Assembly: GCA_035625725.1 (NCBI GenBank)
Contig: DASPPB010000044.1
Span: forward strand, 1 to 64,000
Direction of reading: 5' to 3'
DNA: 64,000 nt
Origin: GJ-E10 sp035625725
GTDB lineage: Bacteria; Pseudomonadota; Gammaproteobacteria; Burkholderiales; Burkholderiaceae_F
This document shows, piece after piece, positions 37,542-46,756 of the stretch; the stretch's first letter is position 1, and the number at the start of each line of letters is the position of its first letter. A model generated the notes under the pieces. It was not told the origin of the DNA. It did no database searches and saw only the letters and a list, made by a program, of their open reading frames with translations. Made by a program: the position numbers and the translations under genes.

Positions 37542-38966
37542 ATGCGACGGGTGTGGACAGCGGCCCGCAGTGCGGCCGCGATGCTTGCGTTTGTGCTGGC
37601 TTCCTGCGGCGGCAGCGGCTCGGGATCATCCCCGAGCGTGCGCGTTGTCAACGCGGCCGATAACGCGCCGTATAACTTCGATGTCCTCGTCAACTCGGTG
37701 AGCGCCGCCACCGATTTGGGGTACCTGCAGGCCACCGCCTTTCAGAGCATCGGAACCGGAAGCACCAGCGTTGAGTTCGAGCCCACGGGCACGACCACCA
37801 ACGCGATGACGGCCAATTTTTCGGCGGACAACGGTTTTAACTATTCGACGCTGGCCTTGCAAGGCAGCGGCGGCCTCACCACGGTGGTCGCGGCGCAGAC
37901 CAACACGGCGGTGCCCTCGGGACAGGCGCGCCTGACTTTTGTCGGCGCCTCGCCGGGGGCGGGCAGTCTGGACTTGTTTATTACCGCGCCGACCGTGGGT
38001 CTGCCGGCATCGCCCTCGATGCCCGCCGTCTCGTATGCCGGCGACGGCTCCGTGGTCGTTCCCACGCCGCTGCTGTTCACCGCGGGCGCCTACCGAATCC
38101 GCGCCACCGCCGCGGGCGGGGCATCCCAAAGCGTCGTGTTCGACTCGGGCCGCATCAGCCTGGCCTCGGGAGACGATTTGCTGCTCGCGATCATTCCGAG
38201 CACGGGGACGGCCGCGACGTTTTCGCTGCTCGTGCTCGACGCCAACAGCAACGTCTATCAGATACTCGACCAGCGCGTGCAGCTGCGCGTGGGCAACTTT
38301 GCGCCTGCGGTGGGCTCGGTTGCCGCCTACTTAAACGCCCCGAACTCCATGGGATCCACGGGCACCTTGCTCGCATCGGGCATGGCGCTCGGTGCCGCGA
38401 GCGCGTATCAAACCGAACTGCCGAGCTCCTACCGGGTGTCGCTTACTGCCACGGGACAAAGCTCCGAGATCTCGGGGCTCGGCAGCAATGTGGCGCTGGC
38501 GCCAAGCACCGCGGTGAGCATGTTCGCCATCGGTCTGAGCAACCAGAGCTCGCCTTATAACTTGCAGCTCCTCAGCCTCCAGGACAATTTGCAAGCGCCC
38601 GCCACGGGCATGGCCAAGCTGCGGGTCGTGCAATTGGCGCCCGACATCAACAACGGCGGTAACACCCTGCTCGACGTGGTGGTTCTCAACGGCTCCGGCG
38701 CGATCTCTTCGCCCCCCCTGGTGAGCAGCCTGGCCTACCCGGGCGCATCGCAGTATCTGTCCTTGCCCGCGGGCTCGTACACCATCGCGCTCGTTCCCAG
38801 TGGGCTAAACGCGCCGCTGCTTCCTTCGGCCTCGGGAACGGTGGTCAACCTGACGGATGGTTCCGTGCAAACGCTGGTGGTTGCCGGTTGCCAGACTCCG
38901 GGAAGCGGCATCTGTTCGGCGGCGCCGGCGGCCTCGGCCCTGCAGCTTGTGCCCTTGCTCGATTAA
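37542..38966 (+). CDS. DUF4397-type lipoprotein with four repeats
   Basis: A 474-residue predicted lipoprotein of unknown function. The signal peptide ends in the lipobox LASC with the acylated Cys at residue 22, followed by a GGSGSGSSPS linker. Four related units begin near residues 32 (SVRVVNAADNAP), 129 (ARLTFVGASPGAG), 247 (QLRVGNFAPAVGS) and 359 (KLRVVQLAPDIN). Each starts with a similar strand followed by a gap and an SYxIxL-like strand such as GSYTIALVPSG. This fits the beta-rich DUF4397 family, whose members are surface proteins. It is rich in Ser, Thr, Ala and Gly and has two Cys near the C-terminus. It follows dnaJ but is probably a separate unit. Confidence 0.82.
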   Translation: MRRVWTAARSAAAMLAFVLASCGGSGSGSSPSVRVVNAADNAPYNFDVLVNSVSAATDLGYLQATAFQSIGTGSTSVEFEPTGTTTNAMTANFSADNGFNYSTLALQGSGGLTTVVAAQTNTAVPSGQARLTFVGASPGAGSLDLFITAPTVGLPASPSMPAVSYAGDGSVVVPTPLLFTAGAYRIRATAAGGASQSVVFDSGRISLASGDDLLLAIIPSTGTAATFSLLVLDANSNVYQILDQRVQLRVGNFAPAVGSVAAYLNAPNSMGSTGTLLASGMALGAASAYQTELPSSYRVSLTATGQSSEISGLGSNVALAPSTAVSMFAIGLSNQSSPYNLQLLSLQDNLQAPATGMAKLRVVQLAPDINNGGNTLLDVVVLNGSGAISSPPLVSSLAYPGASQYLSLPAGSYTIALVPSGLNAPLLPSASGTVVNLTDGSVQTLVVAGCQTPGSGICSAAPAASALQLVPLLD

Positions 38967-38979
38967 CTGAGGCCGTGCA

Positions 38980-39618
38980 CTAGCGTGGCTCTCGCTCCCG
39001 CATGAGAGCGGCCATCTGCGCTGCATTGGCATCCGGACGCTCGTCGAGACCCTCGAGCACTCCGGCGCGGTTGCGCGCCGGCTGGTTTTGGCTCAGTTTC
39101 CACTTGCCCACCAAGCGCGTGACGACGAGTTCGATGCCGACGATCTGGCGCAGCATCGCATCGACGTGCTCGCGCGGCGCATCGGTGAGCGCCCAGGGTT
39201 GCGCGAAGGAGCTCTCCTGCCAGGCGGTGAGCGCTTCGACCTGCGCACGGACCCATTGTGGATCGTCGTGAATGCGCAGCGTGCCGTAGGCGTGGACCGC
39301 GCAGTAGTTCCATGTCGGCACCACCTTGCCGTGCTCTTTCTTGGTCGCGTACCAGGACGGCGAAATGTAGCTCTGCGGGCCCTGGAACACGGCAAGCGAT
39401 TCGCTGCCCTCGGTCAGGTCATTCCACAGCGGGTTGGCACGCGCCACGTGTCCGCGCAGGCTGTCGCCCTGCGTCGCGTCCGCGTACAGGTGCAGCGGAA
39501 CGTGATTGGCGACGATGCCGCGCGAAGTCAAGGTGATGACGGTTGCCAGCGGATGGGCGCGCACGAGGGCATGCAGAACCTCGGGGCGGCGCTCTTCAAA
39601 ATGCGACGGAATGTACAT
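38980..39618 (-). CDS. FMN-binding PaiB-like protein
   Basis: A 212-residue protein of the PaiB / FMN-binding split-barrel family, often labelled a negative transcriptional regulator. The start at 39618 gives the family N-terminus MYIPSHFEE. Other markers are GDSLRGHVARANPLWNDL, YISPSWYATKKEHGKVVPTW and NYCAVHAYGTLRI. The C-terminal part has the KWKLSQNQPARNRAGVLEGL motif. In Bacillus PaiB acts with PaiA in sporulation and protease control; no partner is seen here, so the role is open. It converges on the DUF4397 gene with a 13-base gap and lies 38 bases after scpA. Confidence 0.9.
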   Translation of the reverse strand: MYIPSHFEERRPEVLHALVRAHPLATVITLTSRGIVANHVPLHLYADATQGDSLRGHVARANPLWNDLTEGSESLAVFQGPQSYISPSWYATKKEHGKVVPTWNYCAVHAYGTLRIHDDPQWVRAQVEALTAWQESSFAQPWALTDAPREHVDAMLRQIVGIELVVTRLVGKWKLSQNQPARNRAGVLEGLDERPDANAAQMAALMREREPR

Positions 39619-39656
39619 GCGGGACCTCGCGGGCAACGGTGGCGACGCACCCCGGC

Positions 39657-40550
39657 CTAGCTGGGCGTGAACGACAACCGTACGTACATCGGCGCGAAGG
39701 GTACGGCCTGGGTAATTTCGACCAGGCCCTCGCGCGTGAGCTCGAGCAACGCCAAAAAATGCACCACCACGACCGCGGTTCCCTCGCGCGGGTCGAACAA
39801 TTCGGCGAATTCGACAAAGCGCGCACCTTGCAGGCGTCTGAGTATGAGACTCATGTGTTCGCGCACCGACAGTTCGGATCGCGCGATATGGTGGTGGGCG
39901 TGCAGTCGGGAGCGGCGCAAAATGTCGTTCCAGGCGGCCTGCAAATCGGCAATCGCCACGTTCGGGAAGCGCGGCGCGTTCGACGGCTCCAGCGCAATGA
40001 AGGCATGCAGAAAGTCGCGCCCGATGCGTGGTTGCTCGTCGAGCTGGACTGCGGCGAGCTTGATGCGCTCGTACTCCACGAGGCGGCGCACGAGTTCGGC
40101 GCGCGGGTCTTCCACCTCCTCGCCGGTGTCGGCCTTGCGTACCGGCAGCAGCATGCGCGACTTGATTTCGATGAGCAGGGCGGCCATGAGCAAGTACTCG
40201 GCCGCCAGCTCGAGATTGTGGGCGCGAATCTGCTCGATGTAAGCGAGGTATTGTTGCGTCAATTGCGCCATCGGTATGTCGAGCACGTTGAAATGCTGGC
40301 GCCGGATCAGATACAGCAGCAAGTCCAGCGGCCCCTCGAAGGCCTCCAGGAAGACTTCCAGGGCATCGGGCGGGATGTAGAGGTCTTGGGGCAGCGCAAA
40401 GAGCGGTTCGCCGTACAGACGGGCCAGCGCCACCCCATCGACGACCTGGGGCGTGAGCTGCGTTCCTGCGTCGCGCTCGCGCCGGTTCTCAAGCAAGGCC
40501 TGCGGGTCGCCATGCGACGCGGCCACTTCCTTGGTGTGTTCGGTGCTCAT
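39657..40550 (-). CDS. scpA: Segregation and condensation protein A
   Basis: Kleisin subunit of the SMC-ScpAB chromosome-organising complex, 297 residues. The family signature is FEGPLDLLLYLIRRQHFNVL near residue 75, then LAAEYLLMAALLIEIKSRML and the C-terminal winged-helix region TAVVVVHFLALLELTREGLV. The first 60 residues are a charged extension. No scpB is nearby in this window. It is divergent from putA with 83 bases between the starts. Confidence 0.95.
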   Translation of the reverse strand: MSTEHTKEVAASHGDPQALLENRRERDAGTQLTPQVVDGVALARLYGEPLFALPQDLYIPPDALEVFLEAFEGPLDLLLYLIRRQHFNVLDIPMAQLTQQYLAYIEQIRAHNLELAAEYLLMAALLIEIKSRMLLPVRKADTGEEVEDPRAELVRRLVEYERIKLAAVQLDEQPRIGRDFLHAFIALEPSNAPRFPNVAIADLQAAWNDILRRSRLHAHHHIARSELSVREHMSLILRRLQGARFVEFAELFDPREGTAVVVVHFLALLELTREGLVEITQAVPFAPMYVRLSFTPS

Positions 40551-40633
40551 CGATTTGCGCGCGATCCCCTCGTGGTTTGGCCCGACGCGGGGCTTGCAAG
40601 CGCCGTCAAAGCGCTGTCACGCAAGCCCATACA

Positions 40634-43600
40634 ATGCAAGGTCGGGAGGAAGTGATCATTTTAGTCGACCCGCCGTCCGCGCCGTCGCTTGCGGCATTGC
40701 GCGCCCACAGCCGGCTTGCCGAAGCCCAGTGCGTGGCGGAGCTCCTGCGGCAAGTGCCCCTTTCGCCGCAGCGCTGGCAGGCCGCGCAGCGCCAGGCAGC
40801 CCAATGGATCGCCGCGCTGCGCTCCCATCGCGGCCGCGGCGCCGGGGTCGACGCCTTGATGCGGGAGTTTTCCCTCTCCAGTCAGGAAGGTGTGGCGCTG
40901 ATGTGCCTGGCCGAGGCGCTGGCGCGCATACCCGATCGCGCCACCGTCGACGCCCTGATCCGCGACAAGCTCTCCCAGGGCGACTGGCGCGCGCATGTCG
41001 GTTCGAGCCGCTCGATATTCGTCAACGCCGCGGCCTGGGGTCTGATGGTCACCGGCGGGCTGGTCGCCACCCACAGCGAATTCGGTCTGAGCGCGGCCGT
41101 AAGCCGCATGATCGCGCGCGGCGGCGAGCCGCTGATCCGGGCGGGCGTGGACATTGCCATGCGCCTGCTCGGCCAGCAGTTCGTTCTCGGTCGCACGATC
41201 GAGCAGGCACTTTCGCGCGCGCGCGATGCCCAGGCGCGCGGCTACCACCACTCCTACGACATGCTGGGCGAGGCGGCCCTCACCGCCGCCGACGCGGCGC
41301 GCTATTTCGCCTCCTACGCGCACGCAATCGAGGCGGTTGGCGCGAGCGCCGCGCACGATGCGGGCAGCGCACGGGCCGACGTGCACGCGCGCTCGGGCGT
41401 ATCCGTCAAGCTCTCGGCGCTGCACCCGCGCTTTGGCGGCTTGCAGCGCGAGCGCGTCGTGGTCGAGCTTTTGCCCCGCCTGCAGGAGCTGTGTCGCTTG
41501 GCCCGCCGCGCCGAACTGGGATTGACGATCGATGCGGAGGAAAGCGAGCGCCTGGAACTCACGCTCGAGGTCTTCGCGCAGCTTGCCCGCGACCCCGCGC
41601 TCGCCGACTGGGAGGGCCTGGGAATCGTCGTGCAGGCCTACCAGAAGCGCGCCCTGCCGCTGGTGGAATGGCTGGCCGGGCTCGCCGCGCAATCGCACCG
41701 GCGCTTTACGGTGCGCCTGGTCAAGGGCGCGTACTGGGACAGCGAGATCAAGCGTGCGCAGCTCGAGGGTCAGTCCGACTTCACCGTCTACACGCGCAAG
41801 GTGCACACCGACGCGGCCTACTTGGCGTGCGCGGCGCGCCTGTTGGCTCACGGCGAACGGGTCTTTGCGCAGTTCGCAACCCACAACGCGATGACGGTGG
41901 CCGCGGTGCTGCAGCTCGTCGAGGCCGCAGGGGCGTCGCGCTTCGAGCTCCAATGCCTGCACGGCATGGGTGAGACGCTCTACGACATGCTCGTCGGCCC
42001 CGAGCATTTGAACCTCGCTTGCCGCATCTATGCGCCCGTCGGCAGCCACGAGACGCTGCTTGCCTACCTCGTGCGGCGCCTGCTCGAAAACGGCGCCAAC
42101 TCTTCGTTCGTCAACCGCGTCCTCGACGAGAGCGTGGCGAGCGATGAGCTGCTCGAAGACCCCTTTCTCGCATGCACCCGCTCCGGCGGTCGCCCGCACC
42201 CCGCGATCGCACTGCCCGCGGAGCTGTTTGCGCCGGGGCGGCGCAACTCGCCGGGCATCGACTTGCTCGACGCGGCCAGCATGGAGGCTCTCGAGGAGTC
42301 GTTTCGCGCGGCAGCCGCCCAATCGTGGCGCGCGCATCCGATCCTGGCGGGCGAGGCGCCGGCGATTGACGGCGGCCACGAGCAGGACGTGCGCAATCCC
42401 GCGCGGCGCGCGCAGGTCGTGGGCCGCGTGCGCGCGGCGCAGCCGCACGAAGTGGCCTGGGCACTGCAAAACGCCCACGGCGAGGGTTGGTCGGAGCTCA
42501 GCTGGGCAGCGCGTGCCGCGGTGCTCGAAGACGTCGCCCTGGCCTTTGAGCGGCGACGCGGGGACCTGATGTGGCTGGCCGTGTGCGAAGCGGGCAAGAC
42601 GCTGTCCGATGCGGCCGCCGAGGTGCGCGAAGCCATCGACTTTTGCCGCTACTACGCGCAGCGGGCGCGCGCGATGCAAGCGGCGCGCGACGAAGCGCTC
42701 GGGCTGGTGATTGCCATCTCCCCGTGGAATTTCCCTCTGGCGATTTTCACCGGACAGATCAGCGCTGCCCTGGCTGCGGGCAACCCCGTCTTGGCCAAAC
42801 CCGCGCAGCAAACCCCACTGATCGCGACGCTGGCGGTGCAGTTGATGCACGGCGCCGGTGTGCCACGCTGCGCACTGCAGCTGCTGCCGGGCGACGGCTC
42901 GGTCGGGGCGCTGCTCACGAATGATCCACGCGTGCGCGCAGTCCTGTTTACGGGGTCGACCCAGGTCGCAACACGCATCGACCGCGCGCTCGCGGACTTG
43001 CCGGGCGGTAGCGACGCGCTGCTGGTCGCGGAAACCGGCGGACAAAACGCGATGATCGTCGATTCGAGCGCGCAACCCGAACAGGTCGTCCAGGATGTGC
43101 TCACCTCGGCCTTCAACAGCGCGGGCCAGCGCTGCTCGGCTCTGCGGGTCTTGTGCCTACAGGAAGAAATTGCCGATGCGACGCTCGAGCTGCTCATCGG
43201 CGCGACCGCGGAGCTGCGTGTCGGCGATCCGATCGAGAGCCGAACCGATTTGGGCCCGGTGATCGACGAGACCGCGCGCCAGGCAATCGAGGGGCATCTC
43301 GGGCGCTTTGCCGACTCCGGGCTGCTGGCGCGCGCGCCGCTCGCGGCCCAATGCGTGGCCGGTACCTTCGTCGCGCCCGCGATCGTCGAAATCCCGGCCA
43401 TCAGCGCGCTCGAAGGCGAAGTTTTCGGTCCGGTGCTGCACGTGCTGCGTTACCGCCGCGAGCAGCTGGGCGAACTCGTCGAGGCCATCAACGCGACGGG
43501 TTACGCACTGACTTGCGGCGTTCACAGCCGAATCGATGAAACGATCGACTTTATCGTCTCGCGCATCCATGCCGGCAACGTCTACGTGAACCGCAACATG

Positions 43601-44317
43601 ATCGGCGCGGTCGTGGGTGTGCAGCCCTTCGGCGGTCAGGGACTGTCGGGCACCGGGCCCAAGGCGGGAGGTCCGTGGACGCTGCCGCGTCTGCGCCGAT
43701 CGACTCCGGTACGCTCGGTTGCACCCAAGTGGCTCGGTGCCCAGGCCGTTGCCCGGCCACCTGCCATGCTCGGGGACTTGCAGACCTGGGCGCAGGAGCA
43801 CGGCCAGGAGGCACTTGCGCGCATCTGTCGCGCCTACGCGCTCGAGACGCCGATCGGATACCGGTTCGATCTGCCGGGTCCCACAGGCGAATCCAACATC
43901 CTGCAGTACCGGCCGCGGGGACGCGTGCTGTGCCTGGGCGCCGATGGCAGTGCGGACTCGCGCTCTGTGCTGGGGCAACTCGCCGCCGTATTTGCAACCG
44001 CGAACCGTGCGCTGCTGCCAGACGAAGCGCCGTTGCGAGCGCTGCTCGAGACGCTGCCGCACTCGTTGCGGGCATGGATCGACTGGAGCGCGCAATGGGG
44101 CGCGGAGTCCTTCGACGTGGCGCTGCTCGAAGCGGCGGAGGAGTCCGCGCGCGCGGCGCGCCGTGCACTCGCCCAGCGCGGTGGAGCACGCGTTGCGCTG
44201 CTGCGCCCGCATGCGGGTCGCTATGCGCTCGAGCGTCTGGTTGCCGAGCAGGTCGTGACGACCAATACGGCAGCGGCCGGCGGCAATGCTACGTTGATGA
44301 GTCTGCAGCCGGCTTGA
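40634..44317 (+). CDS. putA: Bifunctional proline dehydrogenase / P5C dehydrogenase, without RHH domain
   Basis: Oxidises proline to glutamate in two steps with channelling of the intermediate. The product has about 1,227 residues. The N-terminal proline dehydrogenase barrel (about 130-460) includes SVKLSALHPRF and RLVKGAYWDSEIKRAQ. The aldehyde dehydrogenase domain (about 540-1020) includes ISPWNFPLAIFTGQ, FTGSTQVA and the catalytic Cys near residue 834 in FNSAGQRCSALR. A C-terminal ALDH-like tail domain follows, as in long PutA proteins. The ribbon-helix-helix domain of the trifunctional E. coli type is missing, so it cannot repress itself. The ATG at 40634 lacks a good ribosome site; a GTG at 40652 is possible. 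Its end overlaps the DUF3460 gene by 29 bases. Confidence 0.95.
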   Translation: MQGREEVIILVDPPSAPSLAALRAHSRLAEAQCVAELLRQVPLSPQRWQAAQRQAAQWIAALRSHRGRGAGVDALMREFSLSSQEGVALMCLAEALARIPDRATVDALIRDKLSQGDWRAHVGSSRSIFVNAAAWGLMVTGGLVATHSEFGLSAAVSRMIARGGEPLIRAGVDIAMRLLGQQFVLGRTIEQALSRARDAQARGYHHSYDMLGEAALTAADAARYFASYAHAIEAVGASAAHDAGSARADVHARSGVSVKLSALHPRFGGLQRERVVVELLPRLQELCRLARRAELGLTIDAEESERLELTLEVFAQLARDPALADWEGLGIVVQAYQKRALPLVEWLAGLAAQSHRRFTVRLVKGAYWDSEIKRAQLEGQSDFTVYTRKVHTDAAYLACAARLLAHGERVFAQFATHNAMTVAAVLQLVEAAGASRFELQCLHGMGETLYDMLVGPEHLNLACRIYAPVGSHETLLAYLVRRLLENGANSSFVNRVLDESVASDELLEDPFLACTRSGGRPHPAIALPAELFAPGRRNSPGIDLLDAASMEALEESFRAAAAQSWRAHPILAGEAPAIDGGHEQDVRNPARRAQVVGRVRAAQPHEVAWALQNAHGEGWSELSWAARAAVLEDVALAFERRRGDLMWLAVCEAGKTLSDAAAEVREAIDFCRYYAQRARAMQAARDEALGLVIAISPWNFPLAIFTGQISAALAAGNPVLAKPAQQTPLIATLAVQLMHGAGVPRCALQLLPGDGSVGALLTNDPRVRAVLFTGSTQVATRIDRALADLPGGSDALLVAETGGQNAMIVDSSAQPEQVVQDVLTSAFNSAGQRCSALRVLCLQEEIADATLELLIGATAELRVGDPIESRTDLGPVIDETARQAIEGHLGRFADSGLLARAPLAAQCVAGTFVAPAIVEIPAISALEGEVFGPVLHVLRYRREQLGELVEAINATGYALTCGVHSRIDETIDFIVSRIHAGNVYVNRNMIGAVVGVQPFGGQGLSGTGPKAGGPWTLPRLRRSTPVRSVAPKWLGAQAVARPPAMLGDLQTWAQEHGQEALARICRAYALETPIGYRFDLPGPTGESNILQYRPRGRVLCLGADGSADSRSVLGQLAAVFATANRALLPDEAPLRALLETLPHSLRAWIDWSAQWGAESFDVALLEAAEESARAARRALAQRGGARVALLRPHAGRYALERLVAEQVVTTNTAAAGGNATLMSLQPA

Positions 44318-44507
44318 CCGGTTCGGGCGCGTAATACACGTACGCGGGTTGCGGCACGCGCGAAGCCTGCCAGCGCTTCAGGTCGTCGGCATCGAGCTGC
44401 CGATCCCACCAAAGCGCGCGGCCTTCGGCTTGACGGCGCTCCACATCCGGGCGACTCTGCCGCAGGTCGCGCAGAAACGCGGTCAGTTCCGACTCGTAGG
44501 TTGCCAT
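44289..44507 (-). CDS. DUF3460 family protein
   Basis: A 72-residue protein with the pattern YESELTAFLRDLRQSRPDVE, then RQAEGRALWWD and PQPAYVYYAPEP, which fits the DUF3460 family known from Burkholderiales. No function is known and there is no signal or membrane segment. It lies 42 bases downstream of metG on the same strand. Its 3' end overlaps the convergent putA gene by 29 bases. I recall it as a neighbour of scpA in other genomes, which would make putA an insertion between them. Confidence 0.85.
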   Translation of the reverse strand: MATYESELTAFLRDLRQSRPDVERRQAEGRALWWDRQLDADDLKRWQASRVPQPAYVYYAPEPVKPAADSST

Positions 44508-44549
44508 GGTCTCTTCCTTGTTTTCGTTCGTGCTCTCGCCCTTACTGCC

Positions 44550-46616
44550 TTACTGGATGCGCATGCCGGGCATGGCTCCCGGGTCGGGCTCGAGCAGATA
44601 AATGCCTGCGGGCTGCTCGCCTGGCGCGGCGCTGGCCGCCAGCACCATGCCTTCACTGGTGCCGAATTTCATTTTGCGCGGCGCCAGGTTGGCGACCAGC
44701 ACCGTGAGCCTGCCAACCAGATCCTGGGGCGCATAGCCCGAGCGGATGCCGGAGAGCACTTCGCGCGGGCGCTCCTGGCCCACGTCGAGCGTCAGGCGCA
44801 GCAATTTGTCGCTTCCCGCCACGGGCTCGGCGGCGACGATGCGCGCCACCCGCAAGTCCATGCGCGCAAACTCATCCATCGAGATCGTCGTAGGCGCACC
44901 CGCATCGGGCCCGGCTGCCTGCGGCAGCGTCGAGGCGGGTGCGGCGGCCGAGGCTTCGGGGCCTGCGCCGGGGCTGGCAAAAAGCGCGTCGAGCTGGCGC
45001 TTCTCCACGCGTCCCATCAGGTGGGTGTAGGCGCCGATGCGGCGCAACGGCACCAATTCGCGCTGCCAGCGCAACTCGCCGCAGCCGAGAAATTGCTCCG
45101 CGGAGTGCGCCAGCGCAGGCAGGACCGGCTTGAGCCACAGCGTGAGGTACTGAAATCCCCGCAGGCAATACGAGCAAATCCGGTGCAGCGCCTGGCGCTG
45201 CGCCGCGTCCTTGGCGAGTTCCCAGGGCTTTGCCGCGTCGAACTGGCGGTTGAGCTGATCGGCGAAGGCCATCGCCAGCCGCACGACCTTGCCAAACTCG
45301 CGCGCCTCGTAGGCCTCGGCGATCTCGGCATCGACCGGCTCGGCCCCGAGCAAGGGTGCCTGCGGGTCGGACGCCGCGTCCAGCACGTGGCCGTCAAAGA
45401 ACCGCGTGATGAAGTTCGCGGCACGACTCGCGATGTTGACGTACTTGCCGATCAAGTCACTGTTGACCCGCTGCAGAAAGTCCTCGGGGTGAAAGTCCAC
45501 GTCCTCGACGTGCGCGTTGAGTTTGGCGGCAATGTAATAGCGCATCCACTCCGGGTTCATGCCCAGCTGCAGGTAGCGCAGCGGGTCAATGCCCGTTCCC
45601 CGGCTCTTGGACATCTTCTCGCCGCTCACCGTGATAAAGCCGTGCACGTAGACGCGGTCCGGAACCTTGTAGGGTGCGCCTGCAAAGTGCAGCATCGCCG
45701 GCCAAAACAGCGTGTGAAAGTAAATGATGTCCTTGCCGATGAAGTGAATCTGCTCGGTACGCGGGTTTTGCAGCAGGGCCTCGAAGTCCATGGCCTGGCG
45801 CGCGCAATAGGCCTTGAGCGAGGCCAGGTAGCCGATGGGGGCATCGAGCCAGACGTAGAAGAACTTGCCCGGTGCATCCGGTATGGGAATGCCGAAATAC
45901 GGGGCGTCGCGCGAGATATCCCAATCGGCCAGACCGGAGTCGCCGTCGAGCCACTCGCGCGCCTTGTTGGCGACTTCGGGCTGCAGCCGGCCGTCCGCGA
46001 TCCATCCGCGCAAAAACGCGCGGCAGCGCTCGTCGGAGAGGCGAAAGAAGTAATGCTCCGAAGTCCGCAGCTCGGGCGCGGCTCCCGAGAGCGCCGATCT
46101 GGGCTGGCGCAGTTCGGTGGCGGCATATACCGCGCCACAGACCTCGCAGGCGTCTCCGTACTGGTCCTGGGCGCCGCAGCGCGGACACTGGCCGCGGATG
46201 TAACGGTCCGGCAGGAACATGTGCTTGACCGGGTCGTAGAACTGCTCGATGGCTCGGGTCGCGATCAGGCCCGCGGCGCGCAGCCGCCGGTAGATGTCTT
46301 GAGACAGTTCGACGTTCTCCGGCGACTCGGTGGAGTGCCAGTGGTCGAAGCCGATCAAAAATCCGTCGAGGCAGGGCTTGCGCGCGGCCGCCACCGTGGC
46401 GACGAACTGCTGCGGCGTGGTGCCGGCCTTTTCGGCCGCGATCATGATCGGAGCGCCGTGGGCATCGTCGGCGCACACGAAATGCACCTTGTGGCCGCGC
46501 AGCCGCTCGAAGCGCACCCAGACATCGGCCTGGATGTACTCCATGACGTGGCCGATGTGCAGCGCTCCGTTGGCGTAGGGTAGCGCCGTGGTCACAAAAA
46601 GTTCTCGTTGTGGCAT
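44550..46616 (-). CDS. metG: Methionyl-tRNA synthetase
   Basis: Class Ia synthetase of 688 residues. The HIGH motif is HIGH at 20-23 in ALPYANGALHIGH. Zinc ligands appear in CPRCGAQDQYGDACEVCG near residue 140. The KMSKS loop is GEKMSKSRGTG near 335. A C-terminal tRNA-binding domain (about 585-688) has FARMDLRVARIVAAEPV and ends in the usual LLEPDPGAMPG segment. The start at 46616 (MPQRELFVTTALPYANG) was chosen over a longer frame. It is divergent from apbC across 140 bases. Confidence 0.97.
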   Translation of the reverse strand: MPQRELFVTTALPYANGALHIGHVMEYIQADVWVRFERLRGHKVHFVCADDAHGAPIMIAAEKAGTTPQQFVATVAAARKPCLDGFLIGFDHWHSTESPENVELSQDIYRRLRAAGLIATRAIEQFYDPVKHMFLPDRYIRGQCPRCGAQDQYGDACEVCGAVYAATELRQPRSALSGAAPELRTSEHYFFRLSDERCRAFLRGWIADGRLQPEVANKAREWLDGDSGLADWDISRDAPYFGIPIPDAPGKFFYVWLDAPIGYLASLKAYCARQAMDFEALLQNPRTEQIHFIGKDIIYFHTLFWPAMLHFAGAPYKVPDRVYVHGFITVSGEKMSKSRGTGIDPLRYLQLGMNPEWMRYYIAAKLNAHVEDVDFHPEDFLQRVNSDLIGKYVNIASRAANFITRFFDGHVLDAASDPQAPLLGAEPVDAEIAEAYEAREFGKVVRLAMAFADQLNRQFDAAKPWELAKDAAQRQALHRICSYCLRGFQYLTLWLKPVLPALAHSAEQFLGCGELRWQRELVPLRRIGAYTHLMGRVEKRQLDALFASPGAGPEASAAAPASTLPQAAGPDAGAPTTISMDEFARMDLRVARIVAAEPVAGSDKLLRLTLDVGQERPREVLSGIRSGYAPQDLVGRLTVLVANLAPRKMKFGTSEGMVLAASAAPGEQPAGIYLLEPDPGAMPGMRIQ

Positions 46617-46756
46617 CTGCGACGTGTGGGGGAGCGAGCTCACCGCCCAAGGCAGCCGCAGTCTATCAGCCGGTAGGGTCTTGGCCTGCCGCCGGTACCG
46701 TATGCTTGCGCTTTTTTCAGCGACAGTGCAGGCGCGCAGCGTCTCGCGGCAACGAC

